Notes under the pieces: generated by a model | Seen by the model: the letters and a program-made list of their open reading frames with translations, nothing else | The model's database searches: none | What the model was told of the DNA's origin: nothing | Shown here: positions 32,185 through 45,000 of the stretch, piece after piece | Layout of the letters: each line of letters opens with the position of its first letter | How positions within the stretch are numbered: the stretch's first letter is position 1 | Translations under genes and position numbers: made by a program | NCBI GenBank assembly: GCA_021234155.1 | Contig: JAJEKV010000004.1 | Location: 31,022,967 to 31,086,966, forward strand | Direction of reading: 5' to 3' | DNA length: 64,000 nucleotides | Origin: Isoetes taiwanensis | Lineage: Eukaryota; Streptophyta; Lycopodiopsida; Isoetales; Isoetaceae

Positions 32185-33960
32185 TTGTGCCGGTCCGGAT
32201 TTCTCCTACTTTCTTACATGCCGCCGTGTCCGTCCGTAATTTCCGCGCCGGAGAACTCCTTTCTCAGACGGCATCTCGCTTGGAGCGCCATCGGCCGGAA
32301 ACTGTTACGCGACATGTATGGATCTCGCCATGACATAGAGGAGGCCATCTTCGGTCTAGGGCTCACCAAGCCACCCACCCTCGTGTCGATCCTCGTCCCG
32401 GTTCCAGCCCCAAGCGTTAAACATTGCTCACAACCTCGGTCCCTCATCACTATCCGGGAGCCTTATCCGCTCAACCTTCTCAACCGTACTTTCATACCCA
32501 TACTCAACATGCCTATATCCATCATTCTTCGTTATCGCCTCTTCCTTCCGAACCATCATCTCCGGGTGGGTACGGCTATCCACATGTCTCCTTTGCTTTG
32601 CCCCCTAATATCCTTTCCCCTACGTTTCCCCTTTGCTCTTCTGTTTTCAACCTTACGGATCTCAAAACCAATGCTCCGGCTACTTCAGTTTCTCAACGCG
32701 ATCACCCCTTCATCGGGTCCGGTCGGCACAATGCCAAATCCACCTCAACCTCAATATCCTCACTATCCCCGCCTCTGCCCACCCCAGACACTTTCACATC
32801 TACCTTTCGTGACTCTGGCCCGACTTATCCCACCTTTGGCAACACGAAGGCAAACCGCTAGACCAAAGTGCTCGGGGCCCACATGGAAGAATTTGAGGCT
32901 CTAGCTGTCCTAAATGGGCACGCCAACCTCAACTGAAATTTCACATCTTTTCCACCACACAACTGCGTGGCTCTCCTCATCAATGGCTCATGTCCAACAA
33001 AAGCCATTGGAAACAAGATCGTCCAAATGCGCCTTTGCTTTTCTCTCTCATTACGGGACCACGGATGATGATCAACTTCATCTCAAGCAAATCAATGAAC
33101 TTCAACAAGAGCCCACAGTGCGCCCGGATTTTTTGCGGATCGACTTCACATTCTCGCTAAGCAAGCTCAAGGAGTACCCTACACGAGCCGATTTTGGTCC
33201 GGGTTTCTCCAAGGACTTCCTCCCGCTATTCGACTCATGATCAATACTGCGTCCAAAACTTTGGGAGCAAAGCTATCGACCTTTGTCAATCACTCGCCAA
33301 TGTTTCCTCCCGGTATGGCTCTTCAAGAGCTCCCGCTCATTCCACCCGTCATGGTTCCACAAAACGGTTGTTCAAACCTCAACACGCTTAATCCACAAAT
33401 AAGCGGTCAAATGCTGGTGCCATATTTGCAAATATCAAGGCCATTTGGCCAATGAGTGCAACTCCACCAATGGCCCGCCTCATTGCAAGCGATGCAACAT
33501 GTGCAATCATGCCACGGAAGAGTGCACTCGCACTCATCCCACACCGTTCCGCAACAAAATGGTTTATCAAGTGCAAACCACACCTCAGCCACAATCGCAC
33601 TATCAGCAGCCACCTCTTCAAAAAGTGTTCCACGCAACTTATCAACCGCGGGACCAACCACGGGATCCAACCAACGTCCTCCTTTTGATCCTTCTAAAGC
33701 TCAGTGCTATCACTGTCAAGAATGGGGTCATACCACCACGGCGTGTCCTCAACTTCCACAAGTTCAGGTCCAGCTTCCTGGCACAAATCAGACCACATCG
33801 GTCCGCCTCACGGCTTACCAACTCTGGCTTGCTAATGGCAAACAAGGCCCACGACCAGTTCTTAAGAAGCCCCAAGAGCCCTCGAATCACGCTATCAACC
33901 AGCTCCAAAGAATCAACCTCACCGGATCAACAAGCCCAAGAGGAAATTTTTCGTGCACTT
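32185..33960 (+). pseudogene. gag region with three CCHC zinc knuckles
   Basis: The sequence reads across several frames because of indels. The N-terminal half is Pro/Ser/His-rich. Three C-x2-C-x4-H-x4-C knuckles are visible: two in tandem at about 33420-33525 (C-H-I-C-K-Y-Q-G-H and C-K-R-C-N-M-C-N-H) and a third at 33705-33746 (C-Y-H-C-Q-E-W-G-H). Three knuckles are more than the one or two usual in plant gypsy gag. The protein would form the particle and bind the element RNA. Confidence 0.75.
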
Positions 33961-34479
33961 AATCCTCCCGTGCATACCAAGTCAAATTGGGTTGGTCTAG
34001 TTTCACGCCGCACCAAGGCATCACGTCCCTTGACTATTATTCGTAGGACACGCCCAACCTGCCTTTGCCGCTGACACCCTTCCTCATGAGGACGAAAAAA
34101 GGTTCACTTTGCACCGACTTAGAAAAGCTCATGCCAAATGTCATGCCCAAAGTTCGCCAAAGCATTTTGAATCTCATGCAAGCCAAGGCCGCACATTGGC
34201 AAATGTTCATGCCACCACTAGAGCTCAACAAAGACCGGATACACCTTCAACATCTCAACCTCCACGCTCTCAGACATATCCCAATATTGCAGCCGAGGTT
34301 GACTTACTCAAAGAAGTTGCTGCTTCCCTGCCACGCACTCCCGCACCAGTGGAACCAGCAGATCCTTTTTCTCATGTACCTCTCGAACTCCAAGAGGAGC
34401 TTGCCAAGATCAAAATTCCTTTAAGCTTGGCTACCATTTTAAAACTCCATCCGCTCTCAAGGACCGGGGGCTACCACTC

Positions 34480-34960
34480 CCAACCTGTTTTAGTTGGGGC
34501 TGTGGCTACCTCTACACCCACGGTCCATGCAACGGTGGGAAATCAGCAAGTCAACCATGTTCAAATCGATGGAGGTAGTGCAGTCAATCTCATCACGGAT
34601 AAACTCCGCAAACAAATGGGCATCACACAACTCTTTCGTGCCCCATATGACATCAAATTGGCTAATGGCCATATCACGAGACCTCAAGGCGCGCCACACC
34701 TATTCTTCACATCAACATTGGTGATCTCCGCTTTCCCATGGAATTTGGAGTTTGGAAAGCTGGTGAAGATCCAGGTGACTATGAAATGCTGGTGGGACGA
34801 CCCTTTCTCCGCCAGGCAAAGAGTATCCATTACTGGGCCACGGACCAGTTGGTCATCACAGATGGTCATCTCAATGCCACCATGGATTTGCAAACAGGTA
34901 GGATCATTTCCGTTGACAATGCGGAACCCTCTCTCTCGCATAATCGATTCTGAAGACGCC
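34480..34960 (+). pseudogene. Retropepsin-like protease region
   Basis: The motif I-D-G-G-S-A-V-N-L-I at about 34565-34594 matches the D-x-G-S active-site region as found in Athila/Tat-type elements. Further on, Y-E-M-L-V-G-R-P-F-L-R is the usual C-terminal protease motif, though in a different frame, so at least one indel lies between them. Confidence 0.72.
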
Positions 34961-35520
34961 GTATTTATCAAGTTCAGGGCTACCCTGGCTCGCCTCGTCA
35001 TCCTACCCCAATATGCCGATCCTTGGGGAGAAATGACTCTTGATCGGGATGTCGCGTAGCTGCCTTGTTTGACCCCCTACACCGCTCCTTGCAATCAATC
35101 CAACGCGTAGATCACTTTTCGGGGCAACGACACTTCGCAACTCCGCTGATGTACACGCCGTCATGAAGCAACCATCGCTAGATGACACCGGTAACCTCTC
35201 TTTTTCACTACGCAAAGTGCCACGATCCGGTTATCCTCCAACCTCCTGCACACATTGTCCGGATACCCACGCCATACCTCATATTCGGACTCAAGTCGAG
35301 ATCGTGGATGTTGGCAACAATCAACTGTCGCATTGCCGAAAACCTTCCGCTCCTTATCGTCCACAGGTCAGCTACTTCAAAAAATTCAAACACATTTTCG
35401 CACCGAGTTACAAAGATCTTCGAATCAACAAAAGCTTGGGGAACTCACCATTCCTACCAAATCGATGCACCGACGGTCAGTAGCAACGACACCGACAGCT
35501 CAACCCTAATTACCGAGGAT

Positions 35521-36150
35521 CGCCAAGGCGGAAATTGACAAACTCCTTGCTGCAGGTTTGATCTATGAGGTCAAACATTCTGAATGGGTGAGCCCTATCG
35601 CCATTGCCCTTAAGCACAATGGTAAGATCCGCCCCTGCGGTAGACTATCGGGAACTCAATCAGGCCACGCTGAGCGCGATCATTTTCCACTTCCCTTCAC
35701 GCACTGCCCGAAGAAGTGGTCGGACATGAGATGTACCCTTTATGGATGGTTTCTTCCGCTACAATCGATCTCCATCAAAGAATCTGATCAACTCAAGACC
35801 ACTTTCACCACCCCGTAAAGCACTTTTTGCCTACAAGGTGGTTCCTTTTGGATTATCCAACTCTCCTTCAACATTTCAACGATCATGCTCTCGCTTTTTC
35901 ATGATTTCATGAAGGAAAATCCCTTCTTGCAAATTTTTCAAGATGACTTCTCCGCCTACAGCCCATGGCTGACCATTTGGATAAATTGGAACTCGCCTTC
36001 CGTAAATGTGATGAGTCCGCATTAGTCTCAATCCCGAGAAATGCACCTTTTAGCGCGCGCCAGGTGTTACGTTAGGCCATGTTGTCGATAGCAGAATCAC
36101 CACCGATCCCGCTAAAATCGGGCCAGGTGTGCTCAAAGCTCAAGCACCCG
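35521..36150 (+). pseudogene. Reverse transcriptase domain, frameshifted
   Basis: It starts A-K-A-E-I-D-K-L-L-A-A-G-L-I and S-E-W-V-S-P-I-A-I-A-L-K-H-N-G-K-I-R, then in other frames H-F-P-L-P-F, L-K-T-T-F-T-T-P, V-P-F-G-L-S-N-S-P-S-T-F-Q and the catalytic Q-D-D (about 35940). All are Ty3/gypsy RT landmarks in the right order. Several frame changes make it inactive. Confidence 0.82.
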
Positions 36151-36289
36151 GCCAATATCAAAGAGACACGCATTCTTTCCGGGAAGGTCAATTATTACTC
36201 CACCTTCCTACCCGGATCGGCAAAGAATTGCGGATCCCATTCATAAACTCACGGTGATCGAATCCACGGGCTTGGAATTCCCAGCGAAG

Positions 36290-36740
36290 CCGCTTCCAAC
36301 AACAAGCTTTTGCTTACTCGTGGCACCGTTCTTGTTCCTCCTCAATGGGACAAGCCCTTTCCGCGCTCATGTCGATGTCTCGGGCGTTTGCTATTGAGCT
36401 GTTTCTTTCTCAAGAATATGATGCGCTAATCGATAAACCAAATCGCTACGCCCGGTAAAAACTCAATTAGGCACGCTAACTATTCCGCCACGGAGCGTGA
36501 AGCTTTGGGTCTCATTTTCTCGTGTCCAACGCCCCGCCATTACCTTTTGGGCAAATCCACATCAAGTTCTTTGTGGACCACCAAGCACTTCTCTATTTGA
36601 TCAACAAATCCACGCCATTGCCGCATTGCTCGTTAGGTCCTTCTTCTCCAAGAATTTGCTCCTTTTGAAATCGCTCATAAGGTGGCAAATCTCATGTTGT
36701 TCGATTATCTTTCACGATCCACACGGATGATCCCAGCAAC
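36290..36740 (+). pseudogene. RNase H region
   Basis: N-Y-S-A-T-E-R-E-A-L-G at about 36479-36511 is the RNase H core of gypsy elements, followed by the K-F-F-V-D-H-Q-A-L motif (about 36565-36595) in another frame. Confidence 0.72.
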
Positions 36741-36889
36741 AGAGTCTCGGGCGCTTTCCCCGATGCTCAACTTTTTTTAGTCACGGCAACACCACATTGG
36801 TTCCATGATTTTCAGCAGCATTCTCCTCACGGTGCTCTTCCACCGTAAGATGAGACGCCTCTCCCGCCAAGCGACAATCCCTGCCGCCA

Positions 36890-38070
36890 TCAATTTTCTC
36901 CGCGAGGTCCGTGGACTACACCATGGTTGCGGACATCTCTACAAAAGGGTAAGGGGCGCCATCCTTCCGGACCGTGTTCTACCTCATGAAGTTCCGGACA
37001 TTGTTCGAGAAGCTCATCAAGGGCTCTCGGTGGTGGCCATTTTCATGGTGACACCACTCAAGACGCAAAATTCTTCTTGCCGTATTATTGGCCCACGCTC
37101 TTCAAAGATGCTCACTTCCACGCCCGCGACGTGTGACGCTTTGCCGGTGGTGGGGCCGCCCACGTGGCGGACGCCTTCCCTTGGCGCCCGGCGCCACGCC
37201 ACTTCCCTTCAAAGAAATGGGGCATGGACTTTTGTGGGACCTATAGACCCTCCCCTCCAAGCACACTCGCGTGCTGATACATTCTCGTTCTCACCGACTA
37301 CGCCACCAAATGGGCGGAAGCTTGTGCACTTCCGGACAACACCGCCGCAAGCATGCCCGAGTCCTCTATCAACAAATCATCACGCGATTCGGCTGCCCCG
37401 CGAGCTGGTCGATGGACCGTGGTGTTCATTTCATCAATCATACTATCAAAGAGTGGATTATCTCTGATACATCATCACAAGAGCACACCTTACTATCCTC
37501 AAGGCAATGGGTTGGCGTAAAGCACCAACAAAACTCCGGGTCACCATTCTCAAGAAAAATTTGTGACGCCTCCCCCGCATTTGGCGCACAAAACTTCCCA
37601 TCGTTTTTTGGGCCTACAATACTTGTTTCAAGATTGCTACGGGTCACACTCCTTTTAAATTGGTTTATGGTCGAAGCTCTCATGCCCTTTGAATTCATCC
37701 TTCCAACACTCGCTTTCAACTAGCTACCGCTCATAATCCACCAAATTTGCTCTCAAAGAACGGGTCTATCAATTAGAACAGTTTGGATGAACTTCGCAGG
37801 ATGCTTATATTCGTGTTCTTCATGGACAAATAGCTTGCAAAAATCTTTACATGACAAACGCTTGAAGACAAAAAACATTCAAACAAGGAGATTTGGTTCT
37901 TCTTTATGATTCCGTACAAAAATTTTCCTGTAAACTCAAGTTTCGCTGGCTTGGCCCTTATCAAATTGTTCAAGTGGTTAGACCAAGTGTTTTCCAACTC
38001 GTTGAATTAGATGGCACTCCATTACCTACATTAGTTAATGGTTTTCGCCTCAAAGCATTTCAGCACACGT
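36890..38070 (+). pseudogene. Integrase region with GPY/F-type C-terminus
   Basis: A zinc-binding start (H-E-V, then H-x-G and paired Cys near 37120-37140), D-Y-A-T-K-W-A-E-A (about 37298-37325) in the catalytic core, and F-R-W-L-G-P-Y-Q-I-V with V-N-G-F-R-L-K at the end (about 37942-38058) identify a Ty3/gypsy integrase. V-N-G-F-R-L-K is typical of Athila/Tat relatives. No chromodomain follows. Confidence 0.78.
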
Positions 38071-38229
38071 AAAGTGAACATTCCAACACAGAGACAGTTC
38101 GAAATCAAACACCACGTAAAGTGACTAGAAAGGCTAGATTATATTATAGTGGGAGATTTTTACAAAATGTGGCACCCGGCCTGCTATTTCCGCCGCTAAG
38201 GGCACGCCTATATACAAAACGGGCTCGAG

Positions 38230-41200
38230 AGTCTATCTACTAAGTCCTAAGAGGAAAACCCCTACCCTGTTCGGAGCGTAGGTGATGCGAGGGAGATGGT
38301 AGAGGTTCTCGGATCCGATCCCGGTCTGTAACCACCTCCATCCCGCTATTCTGCCTGGATGTTCAGCCATCCCAAGACACCACCGGCCCATCCCTAATGC
38401 CGCGTTGTGGCAGCCAGAGATCCGCATTAATTCATCTTACAAGTGATCCACTCGGAAGGTTTCCAAGATGGTGCAATCTTCGCTCAAGCCAGTACCGCCA
38501 TACCGAAGGCCACCGGATGCCTTCGTTTTACCTCGTTCGCTTTTATATAGCCCATCGAGGAACTCCTTGTCGACGTGGACCAATCACACAAATCGCCAAC
38601 GTGTTTTGCAATGCAAGGTCAAGTTTCTAATATGAGAATTGCTCTCCCGCCAAGATATCTAGCCATGGTACCTTTCCTCGACACATTCCTTTTAATGATA
38701 TCCCACTTCGAAGTTACCCGGATTGAATGTCATTCCTTCTTTCCACGCCCGCCGAACATTAATGGGTGTCCTTTGCCATCCGGGCACATCCGATCTTTCT
38801 TTCACGCCTCATCCTCACCGCTCATTGCTTCTCCCTTACGCTTTGGGGACTTAGCCAAATTTTTGCCTCTCAAACCCCTTCTTCGCATCTTTTGACACCG
38901 GCATCATCAACGTTTCTGTTTTCACTCTTCATACCTCTTCGCCTCCGGTTAAACAAACCTTTTTTGCCTTCCTCAAGCTTCATCATCCTCGTTGGCTTCG
39001 ACTTTTGTCTTCCGCCTTTGGCATCTCTTCGCTCGCGAAATCATTCCCATGGCTGCCCCAAGATTTTCTACACTTCAAGCTACCGCTCCCAAGGATCCGC
39101 TCTTTTTTGCATCAGATCCTTCTTGGATACCCACTTTCCGTGAAGCCCTTGTTGGCCCCAATAAAGAAGTCGCTGACGACACCAGCTTTACTTTATTTTC
39201 TCAAATGGAACTTCCGGCCCAAATCCGCGATTCACGGCAATTCGCCATCGCCAATATTGTTAACGGCCCGCAGGTACACCACTTCGTAATTCGATGGCAC
39301 CACTATTTCATTGACTCAACACTTGATTTCGAGGTATTTCATATTCCCTTGCACTCCTTTGTGTATCATGGTCTCACATCACGGGATATTGATGTCACAG
39401 AGTTTGGGCGCACACGCTTATCACGCCAATGTCCATCGTCGACCAATATCGACAAGCCTCATGAGACCTTTGTGAAATTTTTGTGGCGCCAAATTCTGGG
39501 GGTATTCTATCAAGAACACCCATATCAATAAGCCTTTCTATAACCCTGGTCCTTCGCTACACACTCCAAGCACCACATAGATTGGCCCCAAATGATGTTT
39601 TTATCGCCTTCTCCAAGAAATGGACCGCCTTGGTACCACTTCCATTTCTGAAGTTTCGTGGGAGGGCACTTTCAAGCCCTCATCCGGTCATTATTTCCCT
39701 CCCACACCACCAAAATTCTCATACTTCCACCACCGGCATCCATTCCGGTCAATCACCAAGTTGGCACATCACGCCCATCTTCCCCTCGTCATGACCACAA
39801 ATACACTCCATGTCACTGTGCTCTTCCTCCGCTACACCATCCACTTCACACCATTTTTCACAAACCTCCCACACCCGTGCAACAACAAATGCTTCCACCA
39901 CCACAACACCCTCGCCGGGCCTGTTGTATCAAAAGACGCCAGGATGCTCAAGCCGCCGCACTTAAATTCTGAGGAATCCCAAGACGCTCTTATGAGCCGG
40001 GTTCAACGCACACTCGAGGCCTCCGATGCGGTACACCAAGACCTTTCAAGCTGCGAGAATGGCCCAAGTTGCAACTTTGAGGCCAAACTTCAAGACAAGC
40101 ATGAAGCTCTCTTTACAGGCTCATGCGATCTCAAGAGTACACAAGCTCAAGTCAGCCAACTCAAGGATCAGCCAGGCTCAGCCCAAATGTCCAATTCGGA
40201 CTCTATTAGAGCATAACAAGTCCAAAGTCGCTCTCCCGAAAACGTACCAAGGATGAAGATATTGCTAAACTCAATGCCTTGTACTCGAACCGTGGTGAAA
40301 ACTTCAAAGACAAGTTCAAAATCTTTCAGCCCGGCGGCTCAAGTTGCCTCCTTGACGGCTCAGCTTTTCACGTATCTCTCGACTCACCTCTCTTCAAGAT
40401 CGCCTTACGAGGTGCGTAAAACGTAAAATACCGATGACGCCGAGATTGCCGCGGCTTCGCCTCAATACACCGGGAAATCTTCCTCCCGTGTCAATCCTTC
40501 TCGAACGGTCCGCGGACCGGGGCCACGCCCTACTTTCGAAAGGAAAAATCAGATCCGCGGATCTCGAACAATGTAGCCGCAGCAGCTATTCGGGCCTCGG
40601 CCGATGAGGCTCAAGCCAAACTTGACGCCTGCACTTCAATTCTTCACGCACGCCGCGGATCCCCCGCCCCTCCTCGCTATCATGATTATGTGGTTGCTCG
40701 ACGCCACCTCTTTCTTCAAAGTGGCACGCAGCGATGGCCTTGTAGATATCCCAATCGGCAAGTGCTGATTTTTTCTGATTTGGCCGTAACTCTCCATTGA
40801 AGACAAAGGGTTGTGCTGTGGCCCTTTGTTGTCTTTGATCTCATACACCGTGCATCCGTTTTCTCACTTTCCGCGTGGTTCAGCCCATGGCTTATATCTT
40901 TCATGATTTCTATCCGGGTGATACACGAAAACTTCGCAATGGGCCACGCCAAATTCTCTGTGGTGATCCCATCACAAGAATGGGTGCTTCAGATAACAAT
41001 CCATATCTTGCGGATCCCCGCCGCACCAAAACTTTTCATCGAGTACATGCCCGAAGCTTGCCAATCATTTATCTCTCTCGCAAGCGAAGGCCGCAACAAA
41101 TTAGGAAGTATCCGGGACATCCCAAGATCTTCCCTATGCACAAGTCTATATGCAGCACTCGGCCGGGTTACAATCGCATAGGCTCTCGTTGGATAGCAAG

Positions 41201-42010
41201 ACGGCCCCCACGGGATGGGATAGCCCCCCGTCAACTCTCACCGCTTCTCTTTTGGGATCGGCCGGTGTCGCACTTGATCCGCATCTTGTCGGCCAATTCG
41301 TGGAGATCGCCAAGAACCCACCACCCGCATGGTTCCTTCTCCTATGCTTCCCCGGGCGCACCTCCACGCCCTAGGTTCCCCGACTTCTGATTGGCATCCT
41401 TTTGGACCAAGGTCATGGATGGTCATGCAGGCGGACACCACCTCAGATCTCGACGGATCTCCTGGGGGATCCACGCTTTGTTCGGGCCGATCACATTGGG
41501 AAGAAGGTGCTACTCGACAACACCACCAATTGATCTACATTGCTAATGAGCGTGGTTGGCAATACCATGGATGCGCTTCATGGTCTCAACACCTTCTTCT
41601 GTTAACGCCCCACCTCACACCGATCCTTTTCCGGCCCATCTTTCAAGCGTGATTTTGCGCGCCCTCAAATGCATTTTGCTAAGCTCTTTAAATCGCAGCG
41701 CCCCATTTTTCACTCGCAATCAAATGCCAGCCACAAGGCCTTTGGCCTTCGGACTGCCTCCTCATGGGAGTGTCGCGACATTTCTTCGGGCGCCACGCCG
41801 CACTTGAAGAAGACATGGTACGCCTCGCTTTCTTATTGATGCTGATCCCGCCCTTGGCCAAAACACTCCTCAAGCTCTTCAATCACGCCAAGATCTCATC
41901 GGCCAAGCATTCATATCGGTGTTCGGCCCTCACTCCCCGTGAGGATCACTTTCGACCGATGTGGCTTCCCGCCCCAAAACGCTTCCTCCTTTTCTTCACT
42001 CGAAAGTGTC
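38230..42010 (+). other. 3' accessory region of the retrotransposon, no known domain
   Basis: About 3.8 kb between integrase and the polypurine tract holds sense-strand frames, the best being 38992-39531 (179 codons; in-frame ATG at 39049) and 39620-40216 (198 codons). The first gives a globular-looking segment (S-W-I-P-T-F-R-E-A-L-V-G, Q-V-H-H-F-V-I-R-W). The second is His/Pro-rich and then helix-rich. Athila-type elements carry an env-like or other extra frame here, so it may be equivalent; no membrane segment or viral-type domain was recognised. Confidence 0.5.
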
Positions 42011-42024
42011 GCTTTTGGGGGGAG

Positions 42025-42617
42025 TGTTAGTCCCGTGCCTCCCCGGCATGGACTATTCATGCATACGCCGCACTGTGTCAAGCTCAAAGATCCTCGGGCC
42101 AACCACGGGTCGGACATCCAAGCCTCCACGTAAGACTAAGCAAAGCACGCAATCAAAGCCTTTTGGCGGTCAACAAGAGGCGCCGGGCCGTAAGTGACGC
42201 CCCGCCACCGCCTCGCTGGCGGGGCCGGGCCAAGTGATTCTAGGCACTTCAAGAGGCACCGCCAACATTCCTCAGAATCAGCCTCCTTCCGTGAGTCGGC
42301 ACCGAGATCACCGAGTGTCTATATTGGGCCCAAGGCCATTGTACTATATATATGAGTAGAGTTAGCTCATAAGTTTTAGATGAGTTTTGAGTCTTGTCTC
42401 CTTTCGCTTTTCTATTATTAGAGCTCATGTATTTTCATCATTGATATCAAGGAAGCTTATCATCTTTCTCTCATTTGTTCTCGTTTTCTCTTCTTTTTCT
42501 TCTCTTTTCGAAAGAAATCCTCAAGGACATAGTCCCCCCTGGACTCTCCCCAAGTTAGATCCATCGTCCTCACAGAGGGTCGTCTTCCGTGAGTTCCCCG
42601 AACCTGCACCCCAAACA
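42025..42617 (+). repeat. 3' LTR
   Basis: 593 bp, same ends as the left LTR, directly after the polypurine tract (about 42013-42024). Confidence 0.88.
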
Positions 42618-42629
42618 TCCCGTGGAAAC

Positions 42630-44540
42630 AAATGCTACACCATCCTTTCCAACTTGAAATGGGGTCAAACACCATTCCCTTTACTATTGTAGTTGAAGTT
42701 CTCTCACTGCTCGCTGCAATGGATGGGCTTCTGCAGGGTTTGGCTATGGAAGATGGCTTACAATAAGTATGCAATGAAATGTGATGACACATTTCTGTTC
42801 CTTGTCGCTTCTTTAGAGTACGGCAAAGCTGCTTCTAGATACATTTTCAATGCCATCTGGTGTGCTTGTTGGCTGGTAGAGGTGCACTGCTCTTTGGACT
42901 TTGGACACTCCGGCACCATTATCTGTATCTGCTTTTCCATGGAAGGTGCTTGCTCATGGGCAATCCACCAAATTGCTTGGCATTTCGATTGGAATTCATG
43001 TCAGTATGGCAGCAGCATGGGAAGAGATTATTAAAGGGTTGGAGAGGCATTTGTTTTAATGGAATACTGTAAGGTTGTCACTTGCAGATCGCATTATTGT
43101 GGCCAAGCCTGTGCTTAAAAGTACACCTATATATATGACATCTTGCTTGCTAGCTCCACGGACAATGATGCAAGAACTCATATTCATCGTTAGAAACTCC
43201 TTCTTGGGGAGTAGAGAGGCGGGTGTAGTGGTCAAGGTGCAAGGGTCCAAGTGTATCCTTCCTAAGTGGGCAGGTGGTCTGGGTATGACAGACTTTTTAC
43301 TTCAAAATAAAGTCCATTTCAAATTTTGTTTGGAGGCTTTTAAATCAGGAGGATGACTCTCTTGATCTGCATCTTCTCAAGTAGTCGCTTACTCATTGCA
43401 TTTCACTTGGCAAGCTGGCAGTTAAGCACCTTTTACCATGGGCACTATTTCACGTACTGCAGCCATTTTCGAATGCCTCATCTTTTTTGCGTGGATTGTT
43501 GGATGCATAGGCTACGGTATGGGTACTATTTCAGCTGTCTCCTTCCATTTATGCTACGCTAGATATGTTGTGGTGGTGGGCACCACTACCTAGAAGATCC
43601 CCCCTGGGCTTTCAAGCATTAGTCCATCCTCTTACACAATGACAGTGGACTCAAGCAATCATTGTCTCAATCTAGGCTTGGTAAAATAATGGCCATCTTA
43701 TATCATGGATTTTGAGACTAGATACATCCGCCTAGATAGGATATGTCACTTTGAGAGAATGTAGCAATAATTTGCCAATTTTTGTGATGGAATGTGTCAT
43801 GGAAAGGACTCCCCTAGACTTACGATAAGTCAATTCATAGAGGCAAGAACTTTGTCAAGTTTGTGTATCGCCTTCTTCAAGCATCGAAAGTGCCCTACCA
43901 AGTCATAGATAGCAGCTTCGCATTCCACGTGAGTATTGGTCTCATATTACATGGCTAGGTTTGGAATAAACCGCCCATCCCAAGGTGTGTCCGTGTTTTG
44001 GTGGCAGAACATTCACAGTGTTTGCATGCTAATGCATTATGTCATCAATGTGATTCTCAAGTCCCTGCATTGTGCCCAATCTGCCTTGCAGAGGTTGGAT
44101 CACTTGAATACTTCTTGTTTGCATGTTCTAAGATCCAACCAACCTAGACTTGGTTGCAAATTTTTTTTCATTTGGATGGCCAACACATTCTTCTAGCGTT
44201 CTACCCTGATAGGTGGCCCTAAGCTAAGAAGAAGATATTTCATCTTAGTTCTGGTTGGCTCTTATGGTCCATTTGGGAACGACACAGACTTCACATTTTT
44301 CAAGGCATTTATTCTTCTCGTCATGGTCTTGTGTCTCGTGCCCAAACCAAAATAGTGATGGCTTATAAGTGCTCTCCCATTAAGGGAGAGGTCAGGAATC
44401 GTATTTGTATCCAATATCTCCAAATTAATTCATATCCTTAGGCTTCTCTTGCATTGTGCTTAAGGCTCTAGTTTCGATGGCATATGCATGCGCTTGTACT
44501 ACAAGATGAAGTTTTATTTTCATGTACTTTACTTTTGATT
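42630..44540 (+). mobile_element. 5'-truncated L1-type LINE, RT palm to zf-RVT
   Basis: Across shifted frames, plant L1 ORF2 landmarks appear in order: I-V-V-E-V-L-S (about 42690), C-D-D-T-F-L-F-L in place of F-A-D-D (about 42780), L-A-D-R-I-I-V-A-K-P-V-L-K-S-T-P-I-Y-M (about 43080-43140), L-P-K-W-A-G-G-L-G-M (about 43260) and the terminal zinc motif C-H-Q-C ... C-P-I-C-L-A-E-V-G-S-L-E (about 44040-44110). The 3' end near TTAATAAAAC has no long poly(A) because a MITE sits in it. Its upstream end meets the gypsy right LTR, so the LTR element may have inserted into the LINE. It cannot be active. Confidence 0.8.
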
Positions 44541-44551
44541 AATAAAACTTT

Positions 44552-44991
44552 GGGAAAATTCCAAATATACCCCTCAAGTTTACAAATATTCCAAAAATAC
44601 CCTTAGAAATAGGGTGTTTAGCTCAAATGGCAATAACTTTTTTATGATCAATCAACTAAAAAAGTATCCTTCATAAAACTTATAGATATAAGTGAGCGCT
44701 ATCCAATAGCAGTAGAATCGTCTAAAACAGAGTTGGAATCTTCAAGTTATTGTGTTTTAAGTAAGTGCTATAAAAAATGACGTAAATGAGCATAACTTGT
44801 GAATTTCAACTCCGATTTTGATGAATTTGAGTCATTTGGAAGATCTTCTCCTGATCTATAATGTTTGTGAAGACAACTTTTGCATTTGAGGACCAACAAA
44901 AACTCTATTACCTTTTTTCCAAAACTGCTCTTCGTTTGGAGGGTATTTTTGGAATTTTCACAAACTTGAGGGGTATATTTGGAATTTTCCC
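44552..44991. mobile_element. Mutator-like MITE, 440 bp, 9-bp target duplication
   Basis: The ends GGGAAAATTCC and GGAATTTTCCC start terminal inverted repeats of about 50 bp (inner part ATTCCAAAAATACCCT). TAAAACTTT flanks both sides (44543-44551 and 44992-45000), an exact 9-bp duplication typical of Mutator-like elements. No coding content. It interrupts the LINE tail, so it is the younger insertion. Confidence 0.92.
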
Positions 44992-45000
44992 TAAAACTTT

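Larger units (their letters stand above)
31612..42617 (+). mobile_element. Ty3/gypsy LTR retrotransposon, full-length but decayed (OTA, Athila/Tat-like)
   Basis: Two LTRs in the same orientation begin TGTTAGTCCC and end CCCCAAACA (31612-32177 and 42025-42617). The flanks read TCCTG (31607-31611) and TCCCG (42618-42622), a 5-bp target duplication with one change. GGCGCC just after the left LTR suits the primer-binding region of Athila/Tat-like elements. A G-rich polypurine tract (TTTTGGGGGGAG) precedes the right LTR. The order gag, protease, RT, RNase H, integrase is Ty3/gypsy. Frames are repeatedly broken, so it is not autonomous. About 3.8 kb of extra sequence follows integrase. The element is GC-richer than its surroundings. 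Confidence 0.92.

Noticed and set aside
32214-32450. Minus-strand frames inside the gypsy element
   Set aside because: They oppose the gag-pol order read on the plus strand and show no domain.
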